The notes: a model not told the origin generated them from the letters alone. 64,000 nt of DNA from BRH-c54 sp036567945 (GCA_036567945.1 DATCTM010000082.1:6280-70279), one strand, 5' to 3'; numbered from the stretch's first letter, positions 7,939 to 16,730 are shown. Translations and numbers: made by a program.

Positions 7939-9540
7939 ATGATAACTGTTCAGAATGTTTCATTACAATACGGAAAAAGAGTGCTATTTGATGATGTAAA
8001 TATAAAATTTACTGATGGAAATTGCTATGGTGTTATTGGTGCTAATGGAGCCGGAAAATCTACTTTCTTAAAAATTTTATCAGGAGAAATTTCGCCTAAT
8101 TCAGGTTCAATATCTTTAGATAAAGGAAAAAGAATGGCTGTTTTAAGTCAAGACCACTCTAAATACAATAATGAAACTGCTTTGAATACCGTTTTAATGG
8201 GACATGAAAAGCTTTGGAAAGTGATGCAGGAAAAAGATGCCATTTATGCTAAACCTGATTTTTCTGATGCTGACGGAATTAAAGCCTCTGAATTAGAAGC
8301 TGAATTTGCCGAAATGGATGGATGGAATGCTGAGGCAGATGCAGCATCTATGTTAAGCGATTTAGGAATTAGTGAAGACAAACACTATTTAACCTTAGAA
8401 GAACTTAGTGGAAATGAAAAAGTTAGAATATTACTAGCTCAAGCTCTTTTTGGCAATCCGGATGTATTGATTTTAGATGAGCCTACCAATGATTTGGATA
8501 TTCTTACCATTAATTGGTTAGAAGATTTCTTACTGGAATTTAAAAACACGGTAATTGTGGTATCTCACGATAGACACTTTTTAGATACAGTTTGTACTCA
8601 AATTGTAGATATAGATTTTAGTAAAATTAATTTATTCAGCGGAAATTATACTTTTTGGTATCAGGCTAGTCAGTTAGCATTACGTCAAAAACAGTCTGCC
8701 AACAAAAAAGCGGAAGAAAAGAAAAAAGAATTACAAGACTTTATTGCTCGTTTTAGTGCCAATGCATCTAAATCTAAACAAGCAACCGGTAGAAAAAAAA
8801 TGTTGGAGAAAATTAATTTTGAAGATATTAAACCTTCAACCAGAAGATATCCTGCTATTATCTTTAACCAACAAAGAGATGCCGGAGATCAAATTCTACA
8901 CATTGAACATTTGAGCAAAAACGGTTTGTTTAAAGATTTAAACTTAAATGTAAGAAGAGGAGATAAAATTGCTTTCGTTAGTAAAAATTCTATGGCTACA
9001 ACAGCTTTATTTGAGATTTTAGAAAACAACCAAAAAGCCGATGAAGGTAAGTTTACTTTCGGACAAACCATTACAACAGCCTATTTACCTAATGAAAATG
9101 CTCATTTTTTTGATGGTAGCGACAATTTAATTGATTGGTTACGTCAGTTCTCTGAGGAAAAAGATGAAGTTTACATTAGAGGATTTTTAGGTAAGATGTT
9201 GTTTTCTGGTGAAGAAGTTTTTAAAAAATCTGATGTACTTTCAGGTGGAGAAAAAGTAAGGTGCATGCTTTCTAGAATGATGTTGGCAGAAGGAAATGTG
9301 TTATTAATGGACGAACCTACAAACCATTTAGACCTTGAATCTATTACTGCATTAAATAACTCTTTAATTGATTTTAAAGGAACCATCTTGTTCACTTCTC
9401 ATGATCACGAATTTGTTCAAACCATTGCCAATAGAATTGTGGAATTAACACCAAACGGTTGTATCGATAAAGAAATGACTTTTGATGAGTATTTAGAAAG
9501 CGAGAAAGTAAAACAGCAAAAAGATCAGTTGTATGCGTGA
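7939..9540 (+). CDS. ABC-F family ATPase, YbiT-like, with degenerate second P-loop
   Basis: 533 residues with two ABC domains and no membrane segment, as in ABC-F proteins that act on ribosomes. NBD1 has Walker A GANGAGKST (about 35-43), signature LSGNE (about 155) and Walker B LILDEPTNDLD; the inter-domain linker (about 245-300) is Lys-rich and helical. NBD2 has an intact signature LSGGEKVR (about 433) and Walker B LLMDEPTNHLD, but the P-loop position reads SKNSMATTAL (about 348-357), without the usual glycines and with Thr in place of the catalytic Lys. The length and order fit the YbiT-like branch. I suspect this P-loop change is shared by Bacteroidota members and not a local mutation. A housekeeping translation role is more likely than antibiotic resistance. 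Confidence 0.85.
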   Translation: MITVQNVSLQYGKRVLFDDVNIKFTDGNCYGVIGANGAGKSTFLKILSGEISPNSGSISLDKGKRMAVLSQDHSKYNNETALNTVLMGHEKLWKVMQEKDAIYAKPDFSDADGIKASELEAEFAEMDGWNAEADAASMLSDLGISEDKHYLTLEELSGNEKVRILLAQALFGNPDVLILDEPTNDLDILTINWLEDFLLEFKNTVIVVSHDRHFLDTVCTQIVDIDFSKINLFSGNYTFWYQASQLALRQKQSANKKAEEKKKELQDFIARFSANASKSKQATGRKKMLEKINFEDIKPSTRRYPAIIFNQQRDAGDQILHIEHLSKNGLFKDLNLNVRRGDKIAFVSKNSMATTALFEILENNQKADEGKFTFGQTITTAYLPNENAHFFDGSDNLIDWLRQFSEEKDEVYIRGFLGKMLFSGEEVFKKSDVLSGGEKVRCMLSRMMLAEGNVLLMDEPTNHLDLESITALNNSLIDFKGTILFTSHDHEFVQTIANRIVELTPNGCIDKEMTFDEYLESEKVKQQKDQLYA

Positions 9541-9562
9541 TTAACTTATTCACTCTTATTTT

Positions 9563-10627
9563 TTAGCGACTATTTTTAATCCATTTAATAAAATCATCAC
9601 AAAATTTTTGAACAGAAAATGTGGTTAAATCTACTTGAGTATTTTTCATGAGTAACTGATATTCATTATTGCTCATATTTTTAATCATTTCTATTTTTTC
9701 TTTAAATTCAGTTTTATCTTCGCATAAAAAACCATTTTCCCCATTTAGAATAAAACTCAAATTTTCACCAACAGGACTAGCTAAAATAGGAACACCACAA
9801 GAAAGGTATTGTTTTATTTTAAAAGCAGATTTAGCTTTATTAAACTCACTATTAATCATTGGAGAAACACCTATATCAAATGCTTTTATTCTTTTGTAAA
9901 CGGACTCTTCATCTTGCCAATTAATATCATTAGGTATATTAAGGTCAATATAAGTATTTCCCTTAAAAAACTGCTCAATTTCTTTTTTATGTTCTTTCGT
10001 TTTAATTCCTAACAATGTTAATTTAAAAGGAATTTTTATTTCATTTAAAGCAGGTAAAAATAATTGCTCTAAACTCATTTTGTGACTAAACAAAGCTTGG
10101 GAACCTTTATTAAATCCATAATCCCCTACCCAACCTATATGTAAAACAGAATTTCTGTTAGTTTTAAGTTGTTGATGAGATATTATAGGAGTAGTTAACA
10201 CTAAAACATTTTTATTGATTTCTTTTACGTAATTAAATAGTGCTTTACTACCAACTGTACAGAATTTAGTGTTTTTTATAAAAAAAATAATGTTCTTTTT
10301 ATCGAACCTCAAATAATCAGCATCATCAGTATCATAGACAGTCATACTTGGTCTCAACTTCAACAGTAGTTTAAGTAAAGTAGTATAAATACCTTTAGTA
10401 TAAAGTTTTTGAAATATAATTAATGAATTATTTTTTCTGAAAAATAGAATTTCAAAATAGACTCTAAAAAAATTTAAAATTTCTACAACCTTATAGCCTG
10501 GGTAAACTACAGTATTAGAAATATTATAAAATTCAGAAAGAAAATTTAAAACATAAACACCTCTATACCTAACACTTATTCCTGAAAGATTGTGATTGGC
10601 AAAATAATATATATGCCTAATTTCCAA
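9563..10627 (-). CDS. Glycosyltransferase, GT-B fold, group 1 type
   Basis: 354 residues. The C-terminal half carries the GT-B donor-binding pattern: IGWVGDYG (about 165), then AFDIGVSPM, KSAFKIKQYLSCGVPILASP and GENGFLCEDKTEF, which is the usual arrangement of GT4/group 1 sugar transferases that build surface polysaccharide or protein glycans. The acceptor and sugar cannot be told. The start is TTG at 10627. It stands alone, convergent with the ABC-F gene and about 50 bases downstream of panB, with no other polysaccharide genes nearby. By eye it is even more A+T-rich than its neighbours, with many Phe, Ile, Asn and Lys codons, which is compatible with acquisition by transfer. Confidence 0.8.
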   Translation of the reverse strand: MEIRHIYYFANHNLSGISVRYRGVYVLNFLSEFYNISNTVVYPGYKVVEILNFFRVYFEILFFRKNNSLIIFQKLYTKGIYTTLLKLLLKLRPSMTVYDTDDADYLRFDKKNIIFFIKNTKFCTVGSKALFNYVKEINKNVLVLTTPIISHQQLKTNRNSVLHIGWVGDYGFNKGSQALFSHKMSLEQLFLPALNEIKIPFKLTLLGIKTKEHKKEIEQFFKGNTYIDLNIPNDINWQDEESVYKRIKAFDIGVSPMINSEFNKAKSAFKIKQYLSCGVPILASPVGENLSFILNGENGFLCEDKTEFKEKIEMIKNMSNNEYQLLMKNTQVDLTTFSVQKFCDDFIKWIKNSR

Positions 10628-10676
10628 ATTTTGATTGTGTATTCAACAAGGTTAAATTGAAGTAAGATAAATTAAA

Positions 10677-11495
10677 TCAATATTGCTCTTTCTCGTTAGG
10701 AAAGTCTTGAGATTTAACATCTTTAATGTACGCTTCTACAGAACCTTTAATTTCTTCGTATAAGTTATTATAACGTCTTAAAAACCTAGGACTAAATTCA
10801 TGCGTTATTCCCAGCATGTCGTGTAATACCAAAACTTGTCCATCTACTCCATTACCAGCTCCAATGCCAATAATTGGAATTTTAACTTCTTGAGCTACTT
10901 TGGTAGCCAAATGAGCTGGAATTTTCTCTAAAACGATAGCAAAACAACCTGCTTCTTCAAGTAATTTAGCATCTTCAATTAATTTATTAGCTTCCTCTTC
11001 TTCCTTTGCTCTAACAATGTAAGTCCCGAATTTATAAATAGATTGAGGAGTTAACCCTAAATGTCCCATTACGGGTATTCCTGCAGAAAGAATTCTTTCA
11101 ATAGATTCTAAAATCTCTTTACCACCTTCCATCTTTACTGCATGAGCTCCCGATTCTTTCATAATTTTAATAGCAGAAGAAAGTGCCTCTTTAGAGTTTC
11201 CTTGATAAGAACCAAAAGGCATGTCTACTACCACCAAAGCTCTTTTTACCGCTCTAATTACAGAAGAAGCATGATAAATCATTTGATCTAAGGTAATAGG
11301 AAGGGTAGTTTCATGCCCAGCCATTACATTAGAAGCAGAATCTCCAACTAGAATAACATCAATACCCGCAGTATCAATAATTTTTGCTAATGAAAAATCA
11401 TAGCCTGTAAGCATACTTATTTTTTCGTTATTATGCTTCATTTCTTGAAGGATGTGTGTAGTAACCCTTTTTACTTCATTAGAATGGATAGACAT
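10677..11495 (-). CDS. panB: 3-methyl-2-oxobutanoate hydroxymethyltransferase
   Basis: 272 residues, typical PanB length. It catalyses the first committed step of pantothenate (coenzyme A) synthesis, adding a hydroxymethyl group from methylene-tetrahydrofolate to 2-oxoisovalerate in the cytosol. Recognisable motifs: MLTGYDFSLAKI, DVILVGDSASNVMAGH, HAVKMEGG, PVMGHLGLTPQS and PIIGIGAGNGVDGQVLVLHD. It has its own promoter element about 26 bases upstream. No panC or panD is in the window. Confidence 0.97.
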   Translation of the reverse strand: MSIHSNEVKRVTTHILQEMKHNNEKISMLTGYDFSLAKIIDTAGIDVILVGDSASNVMAGHETTLPITLDQMIYHASSVIRAVKRALVVVDMPFGSYQGNSKEALSSAIKIMKESGAHAVKMEGGKEILESIERILSAGIPVMGHLGLTPQSIYKFGTYIVRAKEEEEANKLIEDAKLLEEAGCFAIVLEKIPAHLATKVAQEVKIPIIGIGAGNGVDGQVLVLHDMLGITHEFSPRFLRRYNNLYEEIKGSVEAYIKDVKSQDFPNEKEQY

Positions 11496-11520
11496 GTTGT
11501 GATATTTAAAAATTGAATAA

Positions 11521-11528
11521 CAAAGCTA
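11521..11528 (-). promoter_or_regulatory. Promoter -7 element of panB
   Basis: TAGCTTTG on the minus strand matches TAnnTTTG, 26 bases upstream of the panB ATG. Confidence 0.5.
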
Positions 11529-11659
11529 CAAATATTGTTTCATATGTTTTTATTTATTGTTGTTTATAGGTCATATGTAACTCCCTTCTACCTTCTTTTA
11601 ATAATCCCCATAATTAGATAAAAATTATCTTATGGTCGTTTCTTTTAATGGAAAAATCC

Positions 11660-11667
11660 TACATTTG
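11660..11667 (+). promoter_or_regulatory. Promoter -7 element of the DUF4249-like lipoprotein gene
   Basis: TACATTTG matches TAnnTTTG and lies 20 bases upstream of the ATG at 11688. Confidence 0.5.
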
Positions 11668-11687
11668 TTGCTTAAATTTTAAAAACT

Positions 11688-12782
11688 ATGAAGCACACTA
11701 TATATATTTATATCATATTCGCCTTATCAACTTTTCTTTTTTCTTGCGAAACTAAAGTTGACCTTAATGCTGAATATAAAGACATTACTGTTGTTTATGG
11801 ATTAATTAATCCTAACGATAGTGTTCATTATATAAAAATAAACAAAGTATTTTTACCGGATGATGGTGCAAACGCTAATACGCTTGCAGCTAATCAAGCA
11901 AACTTTAATTATTCGGCAGACGAATTAACTGCTACTGTTGAAGAAATACATGCTACAAATGGTAATATATTAACAACTTATAATCTAATTAGAACTGAAA
12001 ACGAAATCCCTAAAGAAGAAGGTGTTTTTGATAACTCCATTAATGTTTTATATAAATTTGTTGAACCTACTATTAACAGAGGAAATATTTATAAACTTAA
12101 AATCTATAATTCTAAATTAAATAAAGAAATTACTTCTGAGACACTTATTGTTGGAACTACAAGTGTTACTAGTCCTACAAATCAACAAAAAATGGCTTTT
12201 TGGATTGGAGCTCCTAATAATGGAGGTTTTTCTGATAGAACTATAACCATAAATACCGGAAAAAATGCAGGTAGAATTCAAGCTAAATTAATTTTCAATT
12301 ATACCAATCATTTTGTTGCTTCTAGTGGTTTACCTGCTCAACCTCAAAAAGTAGTAATGAGTTTAGGAGAGAATAAAACTCAAGATCCAGTTTCCGGAAA
12401 TGAAATTATTGAATGGACAATGGAAGGTGCTACTTTTTTTGATAATATTTCAGCATCTGTTCCTACCACTTTACCCAACTTATCTCACAGAGAACTAGGA
12501 AATATTGATTTAGAGTTTGTAATTGCAGGCACAGAGCTAAATGTTTATATGGAAGTTTCAGAGCCATCTAATACAGTAAATCAAAACAAACCTAGTTATA
12601 CTAATATTGAAAATGGATTAGGAATTTTTTCTTCAAGAGAAACTTATAAATGGTTTACAACTATAGACCCTAATACCGGTAACTTGAACCTCACATCTCC
12701 AACTATAGAAAAACTTTATTCAATGGGGCTTAGTTTTTGTTTTGGAAACAGTACTACGTCAAACTATATGTGTCCTCAATAA
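11688..12782 (+). CDS. DUF4249-like lipoprotein
   Basis: 364 residues with a lipoprotein signal (IFALSTFLFSC, acylated Cys at about 20). The body is rich in Thr, Asn and beta-strand-forming residues. Features such as DITVVYGLINPNDSVHYIKINKVF near the N-terminus, ITSETLIV, and YTNIENGLGIFSSR near the C-terminus fit the DUF4249 family of Bacteroidota surface or periplasmic lipoproteins, which often accompany TonB receptors; here none is adjacent. Function is unknown. It is monocistronic: own promoter upstream and a terminator immediately after. Confidence 0.65.
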   Translation: MKHTIYIYIIFALSTFLFSCETKVDLNAEYKDITVVYGLINPNDSVHYIKINKVFLPDDGANANTLAANQANFNYSADELTATVEEIHATNGNILTTYNLIRTENEIPKEEGVFDNSINVLYKFVEPTINRGNIYKLKIYNSKLNKEITSETLIVGTTSVTSPTNQQKMAFWIGAPNNGGFSDRTITINTGKNAGRIQAKLIFNYTNHFVASSGLPAQPQKVVMSLGENKTQDPVSGNEIIEWTMEGATFFDNISASVPTTLPNLSHRELGNIDLEFVIAGTELNVYMEVSEPSNTVNQNKPSYTNIENGLGIFSSRETYKWFTTIDPNTGNLNLTSPTIEKLYSMGLSFCFGNSTTSNYMCPQ

Positions 12783-12798
12783 TAATATAAATTACTTT

Positions 12799-12829
12799 AA
12801 AAAAAGCTACTCTGAGAGTAGCTTTTTTT
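12799..12829 (+). terminator. Rho-independent terminator
   Basis: Stem GCTACTC / GAGTAGC with a three-base loop, flanked by A7 and T7, 16 bases after the lipoprotein stop. Confidence 0.88.
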
Positions 12830-12853
12830 ATTGAACAAACGCAAGCTTTTCTG

Positions 12854-12884
12854 TTGCCACTCTCCCCTATTTTAAGTACCTTTG
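12854..12884 (+). promoter_or_regulatory. Promoter of the truncated-haemoglobin operon
   Basis: TTG at 12854-12856 and TACCTTTG at 12877-12884 are separated by 20 bases, an excellent match to the Bacteroidota promoter. The ATG follows 22 bases later. Confidence 0.65.
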
Positions 12885-12906
12885 TATAGGCTTTAAATTA
12901 TTATTG

Positions 12907-13302
12907 ATGTCAACAAAAAAAGAAATATTATCTCTTGATGAAGTTAAATTACTAGTCAATACTTTTTATGAAAAAGTTCGTAAGGATGACTTACTACAAG
13001 ACATTTTTAATAATGTAATTCAAGATAAATGGCCTATACACTTAGAAAAAATGTATCGCTTTTGGCAAACTGTATTGTTAGAAGAACATACTTATAGTGG
13101 TAGTCCATTTGCGCCACATGCAAATTTACCTGTTAATAAAACTCATTTTAAAAGATGGTTACTATTATTTAATAAAACCATTGATGAATTATTTACAGGA
13201 GAAAAAGCAGATGAAGCCAAATGGAGAGCAAATAAAATGGCTGAAATATTTCAACTTAAAATTGATTTTTATAATAAAAATTCTGCAAAACCTTTAAACT
13301 AA
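12907..13302 (+). CDS. Group III truncated haemoglobin
   Basis: 131 residues. The sequence has the pattern of group III (trHbP) globins: LVNTFYEKVRKDDLLQDIF, HLEKMYRFWQTVL and PHANLPVNKTHFKRWLLLF, the last containing the proximal-His HF-x-RW segment. Such globins bind O2 or NO and are linked to nitrosative or oxygen stress. The ATG at 12907 is preferred over a TTG one codon upstream. It is the first gene of a tight three-gene unit (gaps of 6 and 3 bases) with a small CxxC protein and a hemerythrin-like protein, which supports a gas-sensing or detoxifying role. Confidence 0.88.
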   Translation: MSTKKEILSLDEVKLLVNTFYEKVRKDDLLQDIFNNVIQDKWPIHLEKMYRFWQTVLLEEHTYSGSPFAPHANLPVNKTHFKRWLLLFNKTIDELFTGEKADEAKWRANKMAEIFQLKIDFYNKNSAKPLN

Positions 13303-13308
13303 ATAACC

Positions 13309-13614
13309 ATGATACCAAAAAGCTATGACACGGTTACCGAAGCAGTAAACGACCTTCAAAAAAGAGGGTATACAACAAATTTTTCACTACTTACCGAGGT
13401 GGAATGTATAGAATGTAAAAGCACTTCTTTAAGATTGTCTCCTGATGAGTTTGAAATAGATGAAGTATATAGGTTTGAGGGAATGACAGACCCAGGAGAC
13501 GAAATGATAGTGATTGCCATTTCTTCCAAACAACATGATGTAAAAGGCTTAGTTGTTAATGGGTTTGGAGTGTATGCTAGTTCAAAAATTTCTAAAATAA
13601 CTGAACGTTTGTAA
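13309..13614 (+). CDS. Conserved small Bacteroidota protein with CxxC motif
   Basis: 101 residues, cytosolic, no signal. I recognise the pattern YDTVTEAVNDLQKRGYTTNF ... SPDEFEIDEVYRFEGM ... ISSKQHDVKGLVVNGFGVY as a Bacteroidota family that databases often mislabel as phosphoribosylpyrophosphate synthetase; it has no PRPP-binding motif. Its only two cysteines form CIEC (about 33-36), which could bind metal or be redox active. It lies between the truncated haemoglobin and the hemerythrin-like gene, with only a few bases on either side, so it is almost surely co-expressed with them. True function unknown. Confidence 0.75.
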   Translation: MIPKSYDTVTEAVNDLQKRGYTTNFSLLTEVECIECKSTSLRLSPDEFEIDEVYRFEGMTDPGDEMIVIAISSKQHDVKGLVVNGFGVYASSKISKITERL

Positions 13615-13617
13615 TAG

Positions 13618-14079
13618 ATGAAGAAACCAAAACCTTTAAAAAGACATAAAAGCATAATTCCGTTAAGCAAAGATCATCATCAGGCATTATTGCTTTGTTG
13701 GAAAATTAGAACCGGTTTTAAGAAAAACATAACTCCTCAACGCATAAAATCTTATAGCAACTGGTTTTGGGCAAATCATATTCAACCACATTTTAATATT
13801 GAAGAGAAATATGTCTTTCCTGTATTAGGAAATGAACATGATTTAATAAAAAAAGCACTCGCAGAACACCGCAGCTTAAAAAAATTATTTGAGTCTGAAA
13901 CTGACATCAACAAAAACCTTAGTTTAATTGAAGAAGAACTTGAAAACCACGTACGTTTTGAAGAACGGGTTTTATTTGGAGAGATACAAAAAGTTGCTAC
14001 TAATGAAGAATTAAAAAACATCGAAATCCATCACCAAAATAATTTTTGTGATGATTGGGAGGATGAATTTTGGAAATAA
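13618..14079 (+). CDS. Hemerythrin HHE-domain protein
   Basis: 153 residues, four-helix type with His/Glu ligands at the expected spacing: DHH near 19-21, HIQPHFNIEEKYVFP (about 57-71), LAEHRSL (about 83-89) and ENHVRFEERVLF (about 106-117). This is the HHE cation-binding (hemerythrin-like diiron) domain, which binds O2 or NO or repairs iron-sulfur centres in its relatives. It is the third gene of the truncated-haemoglobin operon, 3 bases after the small CxxC gene. Confidence 0.85.
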   Translation: MKKPKPLKRHKSIIPLSKDHHQALLLCWKIRTGFKKNITPQRIKSYSNWFWANHIQPHFNIEEKYVFPVLGNEHDLIKKALAEHRSLKKLFESETDINKNLSLIEEELENHVRFEERVLFGEIQKVATNEELKNIEIHHQNNFCDDWEDEFWK

Positions 14080-14160
14080 TCTTTTGTTAATAAAAATCAA
14101 CCCCACCACTTGTTAAAACACAAAAGTTTCTTATACTTTGTAAGTTAAAAAAAAGAAGAA

Positions 14161-14616
14161 ATGATGCACCTTAAAGTTGGAGATAAAGCTCCTGAATTAA
14201 ATGTAAAAGATCAGGATGGAATAATACATTCTTTAGCTGATTATAAAGGAAAAAAAATTGTGCTTTATTTCTATCCTAAAGATGCTACTCCAGGTTGCAC
14301 CGCTCAAGCTTGTAACCTAAGAGATAACCATAACCAATTGAAAAAAGCAGGTTATAGCATTATTGGTGTAAGTGCCGACAATGAAAATTCTCATATAAAA
14401 TTTATTGAAAAACAAAACCTTAACTTCCCCCTATTGGCCGATACAGATAAAGAACTCATTAAACGCTATGGCGTTTGGGGAGAAAAAAAGTTTATGGGGA
14501 AAACTTACGATGGTATTCATAGAACTACCTTTGTAATTGATGAAAATGGAATAATAGAAAACATTATTACTAAAGTAAAAACCAAAGATCACGCAGCTCA
14601 ATTGCTGTCAGCATAA
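14161..14616 (+). CDS. bcp: Thiol peroxidase of the Bcp/PrxQ type
   Basis: 151 residues, the usual size. The peroxidatic Cys lies in YPKDATPGCTAQACNLRD (Cys near 47) and a resolving Cys follows five residues later, the PrxQ C-x4-C arrangement. It reduces hydroperoxides with thioredoxin in the cytosol. Start ATG ATG: either is possible. It follows the gas-binding operon by about 80 bases with a weak promoter-like TTATACTTTG at 14131-14140, and precedes recA by 30 bases, so read-through from peroxidase into recA is possible. Confidence 0.93.
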   Translation: MMHLKVGDKAPELNVKDQDGIIHSLADYKGKKIVLYFYPKDATPGCTAQACNLRDNHNQLKKAGYSIIGVSADNENSHIKFIEKQNLNFPLLADTDKELIKRYGVWGEKKFMGKTYDGIHRTTFVIDENGIIENIITKVKTKDHAAQLLSA

Positions 14617-14646
14617 TATTAAAACTAACTACTAAAACAAACAACA

Positions 14647-15645
14647 ATGGCAGAAGTAAACGCAGAAAAATTAAAAGCCCTACAATTAACCATGGATAGA
14701 CTTGAAAAGTCTTACGGAAAAGGTATTGTAATGAAAATGGGAGATTCTCCTGTTCAAAATGTAGAAGTAATTCCAACCGGTTCTTTAACTTTAGATATAG
14801 CACTTGGTATAAAAGGTTATCCTAAAGGACGAGTTGTTGAAATATATGGTCCTGAATCATCAGGAAAAACAACATTAACCATACATGCTATTGCTGAATG
14901 CCAAAAACAAGGTGGCATTGCTGCTTTTATTGATGCTGAGCATGCTTTCGACCCTACTTATGCTGCCGCTTTAGGTGTTGATATAGACAGTTTAATTATT
15001 TCACAACCTGACAATGGTGAACAAGCATTAGAAATTGCTGATAACCTTATCCGTTCAGGAGCTGTAGATTTACTTATTGTAGATTCTGTTGCCGCCCTTA
15101 CTCCAAAAGCAGAAATTGAAGGCGAAATGGGAGATTCTCAAATGGGACTTCAGGCAAGGTTAATGTCTAAAGCATTGAGAAAACTTACCTCTTCTATACA
15201 AAAAGCTAACTGTTGCACCATTTTCATCAACCAACTAAGAGATAAAATTGGAGTTATGTTTGGTAATCCTGAAACTACCTCAGGTGGTAATGCACTTAAA
15301 TTTTATGCTTCTATAAGAATTGATATTAGAAGAGCTACTCAAATTAAAGATGGTGAAGAAATTACAGGAAACAGAACTAGAGTAAAAATTGTGAAAAACA
15401 AAGTTGCTCCTCCTTTCAAAAAAGCTGAATTCGATATTATGTACGGAGAAGGAATTTCTAAAGTAGGTGAAATTATAGATTTAGCTGTTGATAATGAAGT
15501 AATAAAAAAAGCAGGAAGTTGGTTTAGCTACGGAGATACTAAATTGGGTCAAGGTAGAGATGCTGTAAAACAATTGTTACTAGACAATCCTGAATTAATG
15601 ACTGAATTAGAACAAAAAATCATTGCTATTATTGAGGAAAAATAA
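14647..15645 (+). CDS. recA: Recombinase RecA
   Basis: 332 residues. Walker A GPESSGKTTL (about 68-77), Walker B LLIVDSVAAL, the L1/L2 regions (GEMGDSQMGLQARLMSKALR and NQLRDKIGVMFGNPETTSGG) and the C-terminal lid are all present. RecA forms the nucleoprotein filament for homologous recombination and induces SOS. The C-terminus is short and ends EQKIIAIIEEK without a long acidic tail. No LexA-type box was recognised upstream. Confidence 0.98.
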   Translation: MAEVNAEKLKALQLTMDRLEKSYGKGIVMKMGDSPVQNVEVIPTGSLTLDIALGIKGYPKGRVVEIYGPESSGKTTLTIHAIAECQKQGGIAAFIDAEHAFDPTYAAALGVDIDSLIISQPDNGEQALEIADNLIRSGAVDLLIVDSVAALTPKAEIEGEMGDSQMGLQARLMSKALRKLTSSIQKANCCTIFINQLRDKIGVMFGNPETTSGGNALKFYASIRIDIRRATQIKDGEEITGNRTRVKIVKNKVAPPFKKAEFDIMYGEGISKVGEIIDLAVDNEVIKKAGSWFSYGDTKLGQGRDAVKQLLLDNPELMTELEQKIIAIIEEK

Positions 15646-15653
15646 AATTCACT

Positions 15654-16685
15654 ATGATTTTTAGAATACTTGCTTTTATTATTCCTACGCTATTGGTGCT
15701 ATTTTTTACTTCCTGCGAAAATGGCAATTCCGCTGATAACAATAGTGGAACCACTATTGCGACAGACACTACCTTAACGGAAGAAGAACGTGCTTTTAAA
15801 GAAATTAATGAGCAACTAAAAACCGATGTAAATAATACTGGGCTGTACATAAAAAGAGCCAGATTACATCAAAAATATGGTGACTATAATGCTGCAGTTA
15901 ATGATTTAAACAGAGCTATAAAAATAGATTCTTTAATTCCTGAATTTTATTTATTAAAAGCTGAATTGCTTAAAGCTCAGGACAAATACAAAGAAGCTAA
16001 AGAAGCATTAGACAAATGTATGTATGTTGACAATGACAACGTACAAGCAAGAATTGAATTAGGATGGTTGGCACTTTATACATTTAATCATAAGCAAGCG
16101 TTAGATTATGCTGATGCAGCACTAAAAAGAGATATGTACAATGCTGAAGCATACTATTTAAAAGGAATGATTTTTTTAGATAAAAAAGATACTGCTCTTG
16201 CAAAATCAAGTTTTAAAACAGCTATAGAACAAGAAAACGATTATTATGATGCTTACATTCAATTAGGCGTACTTTATTTCAATGATAAATCTAACATAAG
16301 TGAAGGCTACTTTAAAAATGCATTGCGTATTGATCCAAATAGTTTAGAAGCACTATATAATATTGGACTTTATTATCAAGAAAGAGGTGAATATGAAAAA
16401 GCCATGGAACATTACCTAAAATCCATAGATATTCAGCCTTATAGAGAACCTTATTTTAACATGGGTTACATTCATCACGAATATTTACAGGAATATGAAA
16501 AAGCTATAGAATACTATACAAAAGCGATTAATGTAGAACCTAAGTATTTAGATGCTTACTTTAACAGAGGACTTTGTTATGAACTAATGAAAGACCGAAA
16601 GAAAGCTAAAGCAGATTTCCAAAAAGTGCTTGAATTTAACCCTACACACACTAATGCTGCTAAAGCATTAGAAAGAGTTTATTGA
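15654..16685 (+). CDS. TPR-repeat lipoprotein
   Basis: 343 residues: lipoprotein signal (LLVLFFTSC, Cys near 21), a short polar linker, then about eight TPR repeats with the usual W/L-G-Y-A-F-A-P spacing (for example GDYNAAVNDLNRAIKIDS, GEYEKAMEHYLKSIDIQP, QEYEKAIEYYTKAINVEP). It is probably anchored to the inner leaflet of the outer membrane or the periplasmic side of a membrane and serves as a protein scaffold. It starts 8 bases after recA and so is likely co-transcribed with it, which is not functionally obvious. Confidence 0.85.
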   Translation: MIFRILAFIIPTLLVLFFTSCENGNSADNNSGTTIATDTTLTEEERAFKEINEQLKTDVNNTGLYIKRARLHQKYGDYNAAVNDLNRAIKIDSLIPEFYLLKAELLKAQDKYKEAKEALDKCMYVDNDNVQARIELGWLALYTFNHKQALDYADAALKRDMYNAEAYYLKGMIFLDKKDTALAKSSFKTAIEQENDYYDAYIQLGVLYFNDKSNISEGYFKNALRIDPNSLEALYNIGLYYQERGEYEKAMEHYLKSIDIQPYREPYFNMGYIHHEYLQEYEKAIEYYTKAINVEPKYLDAYFNRGLCYELMKDRKKAKADFQKVLEFNPTHTNAAKALERVY

Positions 16686-16690
16686 TAATC

Positions 16691-16722
16691 TAAACTTATA
16701 AACCTATAAACCTCTAAACTCA
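16691..16722. repeat. Four tandem copies of an 8-base unit TAAAC[CT]T[AC]
   Basis: TAAACTTA, TAAACCTA, TAAACCTC and TAAACTCA follow one another exactly between the TPR lipoprotein and the second ABC-F gene, ending 8 bases before the ATG at 16731. Confidence 0.8.
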
Positions 16723-16730
16723 TTATTTAA

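Noticed and set aside
7939..9540. ABC-F gene as an antibiotic-resistance protein
   Set aside because: The YbiT-like build and housekeeping context give no support for target protection.
13356..13670. Minus-strand open frame of 104 codons opposite the CxxC gene
   Set aside because: It lies over two real genes of the gas-binding operon, with no promoter or homology.
16691..16722. Tandem units as a CRISPR array
   Set aside because: Units are only 8 bases with no spacers and no cas genes nearby.
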